A DNA stretch of 60,124 nt, from contig PZPB01000006.1 of NCBI GenBank assembly GCA_003045865.1, forward strand, positions 12,511-72,634, written 5' to 3'. Below the pieces are notes generated by a model. It made no database searches. It was not told the origin of the DNA and worked only from the letters and a program-made list of their open reading frames with translations. Position numbers and translations under genes: made by a program. Positions 33,326 through 42,368 of this stretch are shown here, piece by piece; position 1 is the first letter of the stretch, and every line of letters starts with the position of its first letter. The DNA comes from Bacteroidota bacterium. Lineage in GTDB: Bacteria; Bacteroidota; Bacteroidia; Flavobacteriales; Schleiferiaceae.

Positions 33326-34725
33326 TAAGGCTTAGAAAATTGAAGCTCTGCCTTGCTTAGTAAGCTTTGGTAGAGCTTCATCGCTTCTTGCATTAGCGCT
33401 TCTTGGTAGGGGTGTTTATCGCTGTGCTTACGCAGATTGCTAAAGGGTTCAACCGTAGGTGAACGAAGACCGTTATCTAATTTTCCCAAAATTGATTCTA
33501 GATTTTCCTGTGGATTTGCACACAAGCTTTCGTAGGGAATAAATAGGCTTTGGGCATCCTCAATTTGCAAGGCGTACTGGTAATAGTTTAACCAGATTTT
33601 CAACCAATAATCTAAGCTGTTTTTATCCCCTTGTGGCGGCTCCTTTTCTCCAAATTGAAAGGCTTTTTGGCTTAAACCAAACTCGTGATGCCCTAGCCAA
33701 TTCATATATTCTTCTACAAAAGGATCTTCTTTTTGTAGCTCACTGTAATACATATGCTTCTCTAAAAGGGAAGTAGCATGCAAAAGGGGATTGCGAAATA
33801 GAACCACCAATAAAAAATTGGGATTATAAGCACGCATACTTTTATAGCGCAGTAAGAAATTATTGTTTTTGGCTAAATAAATCTCTGTTGGGCTCTTGCG
33901 TATCAAACTTTGATAAGACAAATAATCGCGGTACTCATCTTCCGAAAGGGTATACTCTTTTAAACGATCTGCCTTTAAATACGCATCTTGCGAAAGCGCC
34001 TTAAAAAAATACTCTTCCAGGGCTTCATTCGAGTTTAAGCCAATTTTTATTCCGTCTTTATGACTGCGTTCCTTTGTGCTTTTGTCGGTAGGGTGATAGA
34101 TTTTTCGCCAAGTATTCGGAGCCAATAAAAAGGGCATATTGGCATAACTTAAAGAAGCAAAGCCCTCCACTTTTAAAAGGTGATTCATTAAACTAGTGGT
34201 GCCTGCCCGCGCTAATCCCGAAACAATAATAAATTCATCTTTTAATTGAATTCCTTGCTTCATTTTCTGCTTTACTTCGCGGGTAAAAAGCTGGAATCCA
34301 ATATTGTAATTGTTTAAAGCAAGGCGGTGTAGCAGTTGCGAAAGTTCGCTGTAGCTAGATGTGTTTTTAGGAGAAATTGGAATGAAAACTAAGCTCGCAC
34401 CGATGGAAATACTAAGCAGCTCTTGCCAGCTAGTGGGACTAATGAAAGCCCATTCTCCCGCTTGCCAAAAGCCAAAAATAATGGCTGGTGTAAGGATAAT
34501 AAGAAGGGCAAAAATTAAGAGGGCGATAAAAGAAAGTAGGCTAAAAAAAAGGCTCGAAGTATCCTTCTGCATGGCCTCCAACTTTTGATTATCATCTTCG
34601 CTAGAAATGAGGGTATTAAGCAAAGAGACGCTGTTTTCCGCCAAACCATAAAACTGCTGGCGGCGCCATTTTAGCATCAGGAAACTTAAAAAACTACTAA
34701 GCCCTAAAGCCAGGTAATAGAACAT
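33322..34725 (-). CDS. Membrane-anchored sulfotransferase
   Basis: A 467-residue protein predicted to transfer sulfate from PAPS. Three hydrophobic stretches lie before the catalytic domain (about 3-20, 60-90, 103-118), so it is anchored in the inner membrane. The domain starts with the PAPS 5'-phosphate loop SGLARAGTTSLMNHLL (169-184) and has a 3'-phosphate-type segment LFRNPLLHATSLLEKHM. The acceptor is unknown. Its ATG shares one base with the stop codon of a 46-residue membrane protein (TAATG), which in turn overlaps the arylsulfotransferase-like gene. The last four bases overlap the end of the convergent KAS III-like gene. Confidence 0.8.
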   Translation of the reverse strand: MFYYLALGLSSFLSFLMLKWRRQQFYGLAENSVSLLNTLISSEDDNQKLEAMQKDTSSLFFSLLSFIALLIFALLIILTPAIIFGFWQAGEWAFISPTSWQELLSISIGASLVFIPISPKNTSSYSELSQLLHRLALNNYNIGFQLFTREVKQKMKQGIQLKDEFIIVSGLARAGTTSLMNHLLKVEGFASLSYANMPFLLAPNTWRKIYHPTDKSTKERSHKDGIKIGLNSNEALEEYFFKALSQDAYLKADRLKEYTLSEDEYRDYLSYQSLIRKSPTEIYLAKNNNFLLRYKSMRAYNPNFLLVVLFRNPLLHATSLLEKHMYYSELQKEDPFVEEYMNWLGHHEFGLSQKAFQFGEKEPPQGDKNSLDYWLKIWLNYYQYALQIEDAQSLFIPYESLCANPQENLESILGKLDNGLRSPTVEPFSNLRKHSDKHPYQEALMQEAMKLYQSLLSKAELQFSKPY

Positions 34726-34865
34726 TATTTATCCTTTTTAAAGAAGCGCTTTAGCTTAAGCCAAATAATATATCCAAAGGAAAAAAGCACGATTCCACCA
34801 ATTACAAAAACTAAGATAATGGTGCCTAAGCCCATACCTGGGCCGATGTATAATAAACTGCTCAT
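34725..34865 (-). CDS. 46-residue single-pass membrane microprotein
   Basis: A short gene that is easy to miss. The product begins MSSLLYIGPGMGLGTIILVF, has one hydrophobic helix of about 22 residues (about 11-33) with small and beta-branched residues, and a basic tail (KLKRFFKKDK), giving an N-out/C-in topology. Its start overlaps the stop of the upstream gene (TGATG) and its stop overlaps the start of the sulfotransferase (TAATG), so all three are translationally coupled. Codon choice resembles the neighbours. Function unknown; it may hold the two sulfotransferase-type proteins together. Confidence 0.75.
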   Translation of the reverse strand: MSSLLYIGPGMGLGTIILVFVIGGIVLFSFGYIIWLKLKRFFKKDK

Positions 34866-36151
34866 CAATTAAAATCTTTTATAACGCGGGTCCAATTGAG
34901 TAGGTGATGATGACCCTCATGCTGCGAAGGAAGCACATTTTTGTAAATCACCTCACCTTCCTTTAAGACCCAAAGTAAACCTGAATTTTGTTCTTCCACA
35001 AAAACAGTCCCATTGTCTAAAACTTCCGACATGCCTTCGGTTAAAGTGAAAATTTCATTTGCCGCAAAACTGCTATCTTCTAAATAACGAAACTCTTTGC
35101 TGGCTAAATCGTAGGCTATAATATTGGAATAGAAAGCGCCTAAATTTTTAATTTTCTTACCAATAGGCCAGTTTGTGGGCATGCCAGGACGAAAAGTGTG
35201 GCTATTATTATTGAAGAAATAGATGGTATGATCGTCTAAAAAGTCCACATCGTGTTGGCTGTAAAACATCCCTTCAATAACTTCTAAAATTTCATTGCTG
35301 GAAGGGCGATAGTGCAAAATGGTGGAAATATTACGCAGGCTTAAAAACAGATCGCCCTCTTTATAATAGGCGGTGGTTTTTAAAGCGGGCTGCACATCAT
35401 TAAGGTGCAAAGGATCATCAATGCTGGCCGATTTAACAATAAGATTAGACAAATTATTATCCCTTAAAATTTCACTAATCGATTTATGAAAAGTGACCTC
35501 GCCCGTTTTAGGGTCAAGCCGAGAAACGCTATTATCGATAAAGCGTAACTCCGTATCACCTGACTGATACAAGCCCTGATAAATAATATACCAATGATTT
35601 TCTTCGGTATAGCTGCAAGCCCAAATATTGCCCGCGCTGTCTAAGTTCATAGCGTGATGATGCACGATAGTATCTTGATGCCAAAGTTTCTTGCCAGCGG
35701 AATCCAAAGCGAACAAACCGGTGACTCCATTGAAAGAATAAACCAAAGTTTTATTCGGTAATAGCAGGGGGTCCATAATGCGGTCGTGCTCCTGCTGCTC
35801 GTTTTTAATATCCCAAGAGATTAAAACGGAATCATTTTTCAGGTTTTTTACTTCTACTCGTCGTTGCTTTCGTTTATTCGAATAAGAAACCAGCGCGAAA
35901 AGGTCTTCTTCTAATTTGTTCACCGGCTTAAAATCTGCCGGCGTTGGGACGAAAGTTTCGGGCAGTTTTTGCACTTCTTCTACTGTTTCTTCAAACAAAT
36001 CGAAAAAGCTTACAAAGCTTAGTAAAGCATCGGATGCGGTTTCGCCCAAAAGCTTTTCGCCTTGAGTGATACTTTTTATAAGCCAACCAAAGGTGGATAA
36101 AAAGAAGAGTACAAGTACGATGTTAGCGAGAGTAGTAAGAACTTTTTTCAT
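34865..36151 (-). CDS. Arylsulfotransferase (ASST)-like protein
   Basis: A 428-residue protein with an N-terminal membrane anchor (LANIVLVLFFLSTFGWLI) and a propeller-like body exposed to the periplasm. It has the conserved histidine positions of PAPS-independent arylsulfotransferases: HHHAMNL (164-170), LHLNDV (249-254, the H-x-N-D motif), SLRNIS (271-276) and SQHDVDF (298-304). These enzymes move sulfate between phenols through a sulfo-His intermediate. No Dsb partner gene is near. It is the first gene of the three-gene operon with the microprotein and the PAPS-type sulfotransferase. Activity could differ; membership in the ASST superfamily is the safer statement. Confidence 0.75.
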   Translation of the reverse strand: MKKVLTTLANIVLVLFFLSTFGWLIKSITQGEKLLGETASDALLSFVSFFDLFEETVEEVQKLPETFVPTPADFKPVNKLEEDLFALVSYSNKRKQRRVEVKNLKNDSVLISWDIKNEQQEHDRIMDPLLLPNKTLVYSFNGVTGLFALDSAGKKLWHQDTIVHHHAMNLDSAGNIWACSYTEENHWYIIYQGLYQSGDTELRFIDNSVSRLDPKTGEVTFHKSISEILRDNNLSNLIVKSASIDDPLHLNDVQPALKTTAYYKEGDLFLSLRNISTILHYRPSSNEILEVIEGMFYSQHDVDFLDDHTIYFFNNNSHTFRPGMPTNWPIGKKIKNLGAFYSNIIAYDLASKEFRYLEDSSFAANEIFTLTEGMSEVLDNGTVFVEEQNSGLLWVLKEGEVIYKNVLPSQHEGHHHLLNWTRVIKDFN

Positions 36152-36275
36152 GCAAAAAATAAAGGGGTCAAAGTTAGTCTAATTGAAAGAATAGCGGCGA
36201 CCTAATTCGTTTGTGCTAGACTTGTAAAGCCTAATTGCTCGCAGTACCTTTAAGCCCTCTCAAAAAAAGCAATAA

Positions 36276-38327
36276 ATGCAGCAGATAAAAAACTACGTAA
36301 TGGGCGAATGGGTGGCCGGAGAAGGCGAAGAACTCATTGCTTATGATGCCATTTTTGGAACGCCAATTGGCTCGGTTTCCAGCGCAGGACTCGATTATAA
36401 AGCTATTTTAGAATACGGTAGAAAAGTGGGTGGCCCTGCCTTACGCAAGATGACTTTTCAAGAAAGAGGTCGGATGCTGAAAGCATTAGCCTTGCATTTA
36501 GTTAAGATAAAAGAGCAGTTTTACGAAACTAGCTTTAAAACGGGCGCCACAAAAATCGACTCTTGGGTAGATATTGAAGGCGGCTTTGGAAACTTATTTG
36601 CCAATGCTTCACTTCGTCGCCAGTTTCCCGACTTACCTTATTATGTAGATGGTCAAGCAGCGCCACTTTCACAAGGAGGTACTTTTATCGGTCATCATAT
36701 TATGGTGCCGAAACGGGGGGTAGCCATACATATTAATGCCTTTAACTTCCCGGTTTGGGGCATGCTCGAAAAAATTGCGGTAAATCTTATGGCGGGTGTT
36801 CCAGCCGTGGTAAAGCCTTCTGAGCACACTTCCTTTTTAACGGAGCATGTGGTGCAGGAAATCATTAAAGCAAAAATCCTTCCCGAAGGCGCATTACAAT
36901 TAGTAAGTGGTTTGGGTCGTGGTATTGTAGATCACGTGGATACTGGCGACACTGTTACTTTTACAGGATCCGCGGCTACGGGTAAAAAACTGCAGGCCTT
37001 ACCGCATATCATCGATCGCTCGGTAACTTTCAACTTAGAAGCCGATTCGTTAAATGCTTCTATTTTGGGACCAGATGTAGATCCGGGCATGCCCGAGTTT
37101 GACATTTTTGTTAAAGAGGTGCAGCGCGAAATAACAACCAAGGCGGGACAAAAATGTACGGCCGTGCGTCGTATTATCGTACCCGAAAACCGTATTGAGG
37201 CGGTGCAGTCGGCTTTAATTTCTCGCTTAGAGAAAAATGTAATCGGTGATCCCCGCATGAAGGAAACGCGCATGGGTTCTCTCGCTTCGCAACTGCAGGT
37301 GGAGCGTTTGCAAGAAAATATTGAGCGTTTAAAGCTTTCGCAAGAAGTGGTTTATGGCGACTTGCGCGACTTCGCAGTAGTAGGCGCAGAAAAATCCAAA
37401 GGTGCTTTTGTGAGCCCTACCTTATTCTTAAATAAAGATCCTTTCAAAAATACGGATGTGCATTCGGTGGAATGTTTCGGACCGGTTTCTACTTTAATGC
37501 CTTACACCAATCTAGCGCAAGCGGCCGAATTAGCCAATATGGGTAAAGGTTCTTTGGTGAGTTCCATTATTACCGCCAACGATAAAATTGGTCGCGAATA
37601 CGTGGTTGAAGCCGCACATATGCACGGACGTATTTTGGTTTTAAATGCCAAAAGCGCCAAAGAAAGCACCGGTCATGGCTCGCCCATGCCAGCTTTAACT
37701 CACGGTGGTCCGGGACGGGCTGGTGGTGGTGAAGAAATGGGTGGAAAGCGTGGTGTATTGCACTATTTACAGCGCACCGCCATTCAAGGGCATCCCGATA
37801 CCATTACTGAAATTACACAGATTTATCAGCCCGGCGCTTCTCGCCCCGAAAGCGAAAAGCATCTTTTCCGTCAGCATTTTGAAGACCTAAAAGTAGGTGA
37901 AACGGTATATACGCATCGCCACACAGTAACCGATGCCGACATTGCCAGCTTTGCGCAGGTTAGCGGCGATAATTTTTACGCCCATGTTGATGCTACTTCT
38001 TTAGAAGGCACCATTTTCGAAGGCAAAGTAGCGCATGGTTATTATGTCTTATCCAAAGCGGCGGGTATGTTTGTCGATCCTCGTAAAGGGCCCGTTTTAT
38101 TAAACTATGGTATCGATGAGTGTCGTTTTACCAAGCCTGTTTATCCGGGAATGACCATCGGCGTGAAGTTTACCGTAAAGGAAAAAATTGACCAAGAAAA
38201 ACGCAGTGAAGAGGATATCGCCAAGGGCATTGTGAAGTTTAACGTAGACGTTTATGACGAAACGGGTGAAACCGTGGCATTGGCTACCATCCTTACTATG
38301 GTTAAGAAAATCGATCAGTCTAATTAA
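36276..38327 (+). CDS. paaZ: Bifunctional ring-opening enzyme PaaZ (MaoC-ALDH fusion)
   Basis: Opens the oxepin-CoA ring and oxidises the resulting aldehyde. The 683-residue protein has an aldehyde dehydrogenase domain (1-~525) with general base Glu255 (FNLEADSLN) and nucleophile Cys294 (GQKCTAVRR). A MaoC-type hydratase domain (~530-683) follows, with Asp565 and His570 (SGDNFYAH). These match the known PaaZ catalytic residues in position. It stands alone upstream of an atypical crotonase, about 17 kb from the main paa block. Possible promoter: TTG, 20 bases, TACCTTTA just before 36250. Confidence 0.97.
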   Translation: MQQIKNYVMGEWVAGEGEELIAYDAIFGTPIGSVSSAGLDYKAILEYGRKVGGPALRKMTFQERGRMLKALALHLVKIKEQFYETSFKTGATKIDSWVDIEGGFGNLFANASLRRQFPDLPYYVDGQAAPLSQGGTFIGHHIMVPKRGVAIHINAFNFPVWGMLEKIAVNLMAGVPAVVKPSEHTSFLTEHVVQEIIKAKILPEGALQLVSGLGRGIVDHVDTGDTVTFTGSAATGKKLQALPHIIDRSVTFNLEADSLNASILGPDVDPGMPEFDIFVKEVQREITTKAGQKCTAVRRIIVPENRIEAVQSALISRLEKNVIGDPRMKETRMGSLASQLQVERLQENIERLKLSQEVVYGDLRDFAVVGAEKSKGAFVSPTLFLNKDPFKNTDVHSVECFGPVSTLMPYTNLAQAAELANMGKGSLVSSIITANDKIGREYVVEAAHMHGRILVLNAKSAKESTGHGSPMPALTHGGPGRAGGGEEMGGKRGVLHYLQRTAIQGHPDTITEITQIYQPGASRPESEKHLFRQHFEDLKVGETVYTHRHTVTDADIASFAQVSGDNFYAHVDATSLEGTIFEGKVAHGYYVLSKAAGMFVDPRKGPVLLNYGIDECRFTKPVYPGMTIGVKFTVKEKIDQEKRSEEDIAKGIVKFNVDVYDETGETVALATILTMVKKIDQSN

Positions 38328-38432
38328 ATAAAGGCTTTTTTCGCTTTCGCTAGATGCGCAAGAATGCTGAGAATAGCTTAAGTCCGAAAGTTAGGTTTTT
38401 AGAATAGAGCAATAGTTTAAAAAATCTTAAAT

Positions 38433-39203
38433 ATGTCAGAAGCAATCCACCAAGGATACATTAAAAGTGAAGTGCAGGATGGTCTTGCCGAAATTGAGTT
38501 TTTCCATCCTCTTTCCAATTCTTTACCCAGTCGTTTATTAGCCGAACTGGCGGCGGCTATTACCGAAGCGGGTGCTAATGATGCGGTAAAAGTTATTTTA
38601 TTGAAATCTGCCGGCGAGCGAGCTTTTTGTGCGGGTGCTTCTTTCGATGAGCTTATTGCTATCGAAAATATGGAGCAGGGCAAAAAATTCTTTAGTGGCT
38701 TTGCCAATGTAATTAATGCCCTGCGCAAATGCCCTAAGTTTATTGTGGGTCGCGTACACGGCAAGGCCGTTGGTGGCGCTGTGGGTTTAGCTTCTGCGGT
38801 AGATTATTGCTTCGCAACGAAACACGCTTCGGTAAAGTTAAGCGAGCTTGCCGTGGGTATTGGACCTTTTGTAGTGGGACCCGCCGTGGAGCGCAAAATG
38901 GGTTTAAGTGGTATGAGTGAATTAGCGATAAACGCTACCGAATGGCGCGATGCCGATTGGGCACACCAACGCGGTTTGTATTATCATATCCACGAAAGTG
39001 TGGCCGAAATGGACACGGAAATTGCCGCTTTAATTGGCCGTTTAAAAGGCTTTAACCCAGATGCCATGCGCCAATTAAAAGAAGTTTTTTGGCAAGGCAC
39101 CGAAAACTGGGATCAACTCCTAGCCGATAGAGCGGCCATTAGTGGCGAGTTAGTTCTCTCAAATTTCACCCGAAATGCTATAAATTCTTTTAAAAAGAAA
39201 TAA
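38433..39203 (+). CDS. Atypical crotonase-family protein next to paaZ
   Basis: A 256-residue crotonase-fold protein with oxyanion-hole segments FCAGASFDEL and HGKAVGGAVGLASAVDY. In enoyl-CoA hydratases the second segment carries a catalytic Glu (GGGCEL); here that position is Gly (GGAVGL). The second Glu is present in KLSELAVGIGPFVVG. A single acid residue suggests an isomerase or another reaction rather than simple hydration. I recall close relatives beside paaZ in other Flavobacteriia, so it may take the PaaF role (2,3-dehydroadipyl-CoA) or do another step. The gene lies 105 bases after paaZ with no terminator between. Confidence 0.8.
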   Translation: MSEAIHQGYIKSEVQDGLAEIEFFHPLSNSLPSRLLAELAAAITEAGANDAVKVILLKSAGERAFCAGASFDELIAIENMEQGKKFFSGFANVINALRKCPKFIVGRVHGKAVGGAVGLASAVDYCFATKHASVKLSELAVGIGPFVVGPAVERKMGLSGMSELAINATEWRDADWAHQRGLYYHIHESVAEMDTEIAALIGRLKGFNPDAMRQLKEVFWQGTENWDQLLADRAAISGELVLSNFTRNAINSFKKK

Positions 39204-39225
39204 TTTTACGCAAAAATTTTTCAAT

Positions 39226-40194
39226 TTGACAATCAAGTTTACGCTGGGCCTACTTTTTTCGGCCTCCCTTTTAATAGGTCAAAGTTTCGATCCGAAGGAG
39301 GATAAAAAAGTACAAAACTTTCGCCAAGAAGCAGAAGCGAAGGCAGGTAAAGAACTAGCCGATAGCAGCTTCTGGAAGAAAGGTGGAAATTTCGGTATTC
39401 AGTTTAGTCAGGCGGCTTATAGCAATTGGCAGGCCGGTGGGGTAAACTCTATGGCAGGAAATACAGTTTTCAGTGCCTTTGCCAATTACCAAAGCAATAA
39501 AAATTGGGTTTGGAACAACCGTGCATTATTAGCTTATGGTTTAAACTTTCAAGACACTATTTTTAATAAAACCGACGATAGAATTGAGCTGGAAACACGC
39601 TTAGACTACTTGAAAAGTAAAAAATGGAACTATAGTGCCTTTTTAAATTTCCGTACCCAGTTTATGCCAGGTTTTGCAAATCCAGGCGAGTCGGGCGACG
39701 AATTACGTGTTTCCGATTTTATGGCGCCTGGTTATATGCTGGTCGGTTTAGGAGCCACCTATAAACCCAATGAGCGTTTTACCGCGTTTATTTCGCCTGC
39801 CACTTCTAAGGCCACTTTTGTAACGGTACAAAGACTGGCTGATATAGGTGCCTATGGTGTGGATCCGGGTCAAACCGCTCGCGTAGAAATTGGGGGTTAC
39901 ATTAATGTCGCCTATACCCGTACTGTATTGAAAGGTGTGGACATGCAGGCACGTATTGATATGTTTTCCAATTATTTAGAAGACCCCACCTTAATCGATA
40001 TTAATAGTGAACTCATCTTTAATTTTACCGTGAACAAGAACATTAAAGCCAATTTAGCCCTGGCATATATTTACGATCATGATGTGAAATTCGATTTAGA
40101 TAATGATCCTGCTACGGTGGGTGTTCCTCGTTCGCAATTTCGTCAGGTATTAAGCATTGGCTTTACCTATAATTTTGGTCACAAGCCTGAGTAA
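39226..40194 (+). CDS. DUF3078 family outer-membrane-associated protein
   Basis: A 322-residue exported protein with signal peptide (MTIKFTLGLLFSASLLIGQ) and the DUF3078 pattern: FWKKGGNFGIQFSQAAYSNWQAGGVNSMAGN, then WVWNNRALLAYGLN, and alternating beta strands to the end. It is probably a barrel or beta-sandwich at the outer membrane; function unknown. The start is TTG 39226, chosen because it opens the signal peptide and no ATG is available. The crotonase stop is 22 bases before it, so co-transcription with paaZ is possible. A perfect hairpin lies 30 bases after the stop. Confidence 0.82.
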   Translation: MTIKFTLGLLFSASLLIGQSFDPKEDKKVQNFRQEAEAKAGKELADSSFWKKGGNFGIQFSQAAYSNWQAGGVNSMAGNTVFSAFANYQSNKNWVWNNRALLAYGLNFQDTIFNKTDDRIELETRLDYLKSKKWNYSAFLNFRTQFMPGFANPGESGDELRVSDFMAPGYMLVGLGATYKPNERFTAFISPATSKATFVTVQRLADIGAYGVDPGQTARVEIGGYINVAYTRTVLKGVDMQARIDMFSNYLEDPTLIDINSELIFNFTVNKNIKANLALAYIYDHDVKFDLDNDPATVGVPRSQFRQVLSIGFTYNFGHKPE

Positions 40195-40224
40195 ATCCAG
40201 CAAGAAAATTTAGCATTTAGCAAT

Positions 40225-40251
40225 CCAAGCAGCAAAGTAGAGGCTGCTTGG
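40225..40251. terminator. Perfect hairpin between DUF3078 and E1 genes
   Basis: CCAAGCAGC-N9-GCTGCTTGG, a perfect 9-bp stem. It is followed by CTATTGTTTA, not a clean T run, so termination is only partly convincing; it could be a leader hairpin for the E1 gene. Confidence 0.5.
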
Positions 40252-40289
40252 CTATTGTTTACGATATTTGCGGACCTAAAAAATGTTCT

Positions 40290-42368
40290 ATGTCCGCAAG
40301 TGAAAATGCTAAGCAAAATAATCTCTCACAAGAACTATTAGTAAAGGTTTTTCGCCTGATGAGTACTGCCAAACAGATGGCGGAACTTTATGAAGAAAAC
40401 AAGGAGGTTACGGCCAAATATGTGCACGCTACTTCGCGCGGACATGAAGCTATTCAGCTAGCCTGCGCCTTAAACTTATTGCCCTGCGATTTTGTATCGC
40501 CTTATTACCGCGACGATTCTATTCTTTTAGGCATTGGTATGCAGCCCTTCGATTTGATGTTGCAGCTTTTAGCCAAGAAAAATGATCCCTTTAGCGGCGG
40601 TAGAACCTACTATTCTCATCCTAGTTTAAAGGATAACGATAAACCAAAAATTCCTCATCAATCGTCGGCTACCGGTATGCAGGCCATTCCTACCACGGGA
40701 ATTGCCTTAGGTATTCGTTACCGCGAGCTAATGAAGCTTACTACCGAAGGCGAAAGTCCGGTAGCGGTATGCTCCATTGGTGATGCCGCAATGACGGAAG
40801 GTGAAATTGCCGAGGCTTTGCAAATGGCGGCTTTAAAGCAATTACCCATTTTGTATTTGGTGCAGGATAATGATTGGGATATTTCTGCCAATGTTACGGA
40901 GACGCGTGCGCAAAATGCCGCTGAATATGCCCAAGGCTTCCACGGCATTGAAACCCGCAGTATTGATGGTAGTGATTTTATCGAATCGTATGAAACCCTT
41001 AAAGAAGTTTTAGAACTAATCCGAACTGAACGCAGACCTTTTTTAGTGCATGCTAAAGTACCATTATTAGGTCATCATACTTCCGGCGTACGCAAAGAGT
41101 GGTACCGCGACGATTTAGAAGAGCATGCCACCCGCGATCCCTTCCCCAAATTATGGCAAGAGCTCCTAAACAAAGGAGTAACTGAAGAAGAACTAAATAA
41201 AATTTACCACGAGCAAGGAGAGGTGGTTAAAGCCGATTATCAGCGAGCTTTAGCGGAAGAAGATCCTTCTCCTAGTGATTTATTCACCCACGATTTTGCC
41301 CCCACTCCCATTACGGAAGAGAAAGGCGAAAGAACACCGAAGGGTAAGGAAAAAACCGTAATGGTTGATGCCGCCCTTTTTGCCATTCAAGAAATTATGC
41401 GCAAAGAGCCCGAAGCTCTTTTATACGGACAAGATGTAGGGGGGAGACTAGGTGGTGTGTTTAGGGAAGCGGCTACGCTAGCCCAAAAATTCGGCGATGA
41501 CCGTGTTTTCAATACTCCTATTCAAGAAGCATTTATTATTGGTAGTACAGTAGGAATGAGTGCCGTAGGTCTAAAGCCTTTTGTAGAAGTACAATTTGCC
41601 GATTATATCTGGCCTGGCCTCAATCAGCTCTTTACCGAAGTAAGCCGTTCCAACTACCTTTCTAATGGTAAATGGCCCGTAAGCGCGGTTATTCGCGTGC
41701 CCATTGGTGCTTACGGCAGCGGTGGCCCTTATCACTCTTCCAGTGTAGAAAGTATTTTAACCAATATTCGCGGAATTAAAATCGCTTATCCCAGTAACGG
41801 TGCTGATTTAAAAGGACTGATGAAAGCGGCCTACTACGATCCCAACCCGGTGGTAATGTTAGAGCATAAAGGCTTGTACTGGAGTAAGATTAAAGGCACA
41901 GAAGACGCGAAAACCATAGAACCCGATGCGGATTATGTAATTCCTTTTGGCAAAGGCAGGATTGCTTATGAGGCAAGTGCAGAAAGCATCGCGGCGAAGG
42001 AAAGTTTGCTAGTAATTACCTACGGAATGGGCGTTTACTGGGCTAAAGAAGCCGGTAAAGCTCTAGGAAATAAAGTGGAGGTTTTAGACTTAAGAACGCT
42101 TTATCCTTTAGACGAAGACTTGATGATAGAGCGGGCTAAGTTTCACAATAAGGTATTGATAGTTACAGAAGAGCCCGAGCGCAATGGTTTTGCACAAGGT
42201 ATTGCTGGTTGGTTACAGCAGGAGGTTTTCAGTTTCCTAGATGCCCCTGTAATGGTAATTGGTTCTGAGAATATGCCCGCGATACCATTAAATAGTACTT
42301 TGGAAGCCACAATGATTCCTAATGCGAAAAAGGTAGAAGTTAAACTAAAAGAACTAGCTAGCTACTGA
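40290..42368 (+). CDS. Fused E1 alpha/beta 2-oxo acid dehydrogenase
   Basis: Thiamine-diphosphate E1 of a branched-chain-type 2-oxo acid dehydrogenase with alpha and beta chains in one 692-residue polypeptide. The alpha part (1-~330) has the TPP motif GDAAMTEGEIAEALQMAAL ... NDWDIS and the phosphorylation-loop-like GHHTSGVRKEWYR. A Glu/Lys linker follows, then the beta part (~360-692) with LYGQDVGGRLGGVFREA and VIRVPIGAYGSGGPYHSSSVE. I start at ATG 40290; an upstream TTG at 40248 lies inside a hairpin stem. No E2 or E3 gene is adjacent. Its stop region overlaps a small antisense gene candidate. Confidence 0.92.
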   Translation: MSASENAKQNNLSQELLVKVFRLMSTAKQMAELYEENKEVTAKYVHATSRGHEAIQLACALNLLPCDFVSPYYRDDSILLGIGMQPFDLMLQLLAKKNDPFSGGRTYYSHPSLKDNDKPKIPHQSSATGMQAIPTTGIALGIRYRELMKLTTEGESPVAVCSIGDAAMTEGEIAEALQMAALKQLPILYLVQDNDWDISANVTETRAQNAAEYAQGFHGIETRSIDGSDFIESYETLKEVLELIRTERRPFLVHAKVPLLGHHTSGVRKEWYRDDLEEHATRDPFPKLWQELLNKGVTEEELNKIYHEQGEVVKADYQRALAEEDPSPSDLFTHDFAPTPITEEKGERTPKGKEKTVMVDAALFAIQEIMRKEPEALLYGQDVGGRLGGVFREAATLAQKFGDDRVFNTPIQEAFIIGSTVGMSAVGLKPFVEVQFADYIWPGLNQLFTEVSRSNYLSNGKWPVSAVIRVPIGAYGSGGPYHSSSVESILTNIRGIKIAYPSNGADLKGLMKAAYYDPNPVVMLEHKGLYWSKIKGTEDAKTIEPDADYVIPFGKGRIAYEASAESIAAKESLLVITYGMGVYWAKEAGKALGNKVEVLDLRTLYPLDEDLMIERAKFHNKVLIVTEEPERNGFAQGIAGWLQQEVFSFLDAPVMVIGSENMPAIPLNSTLEATMIPNAKKVEVKLKELASY

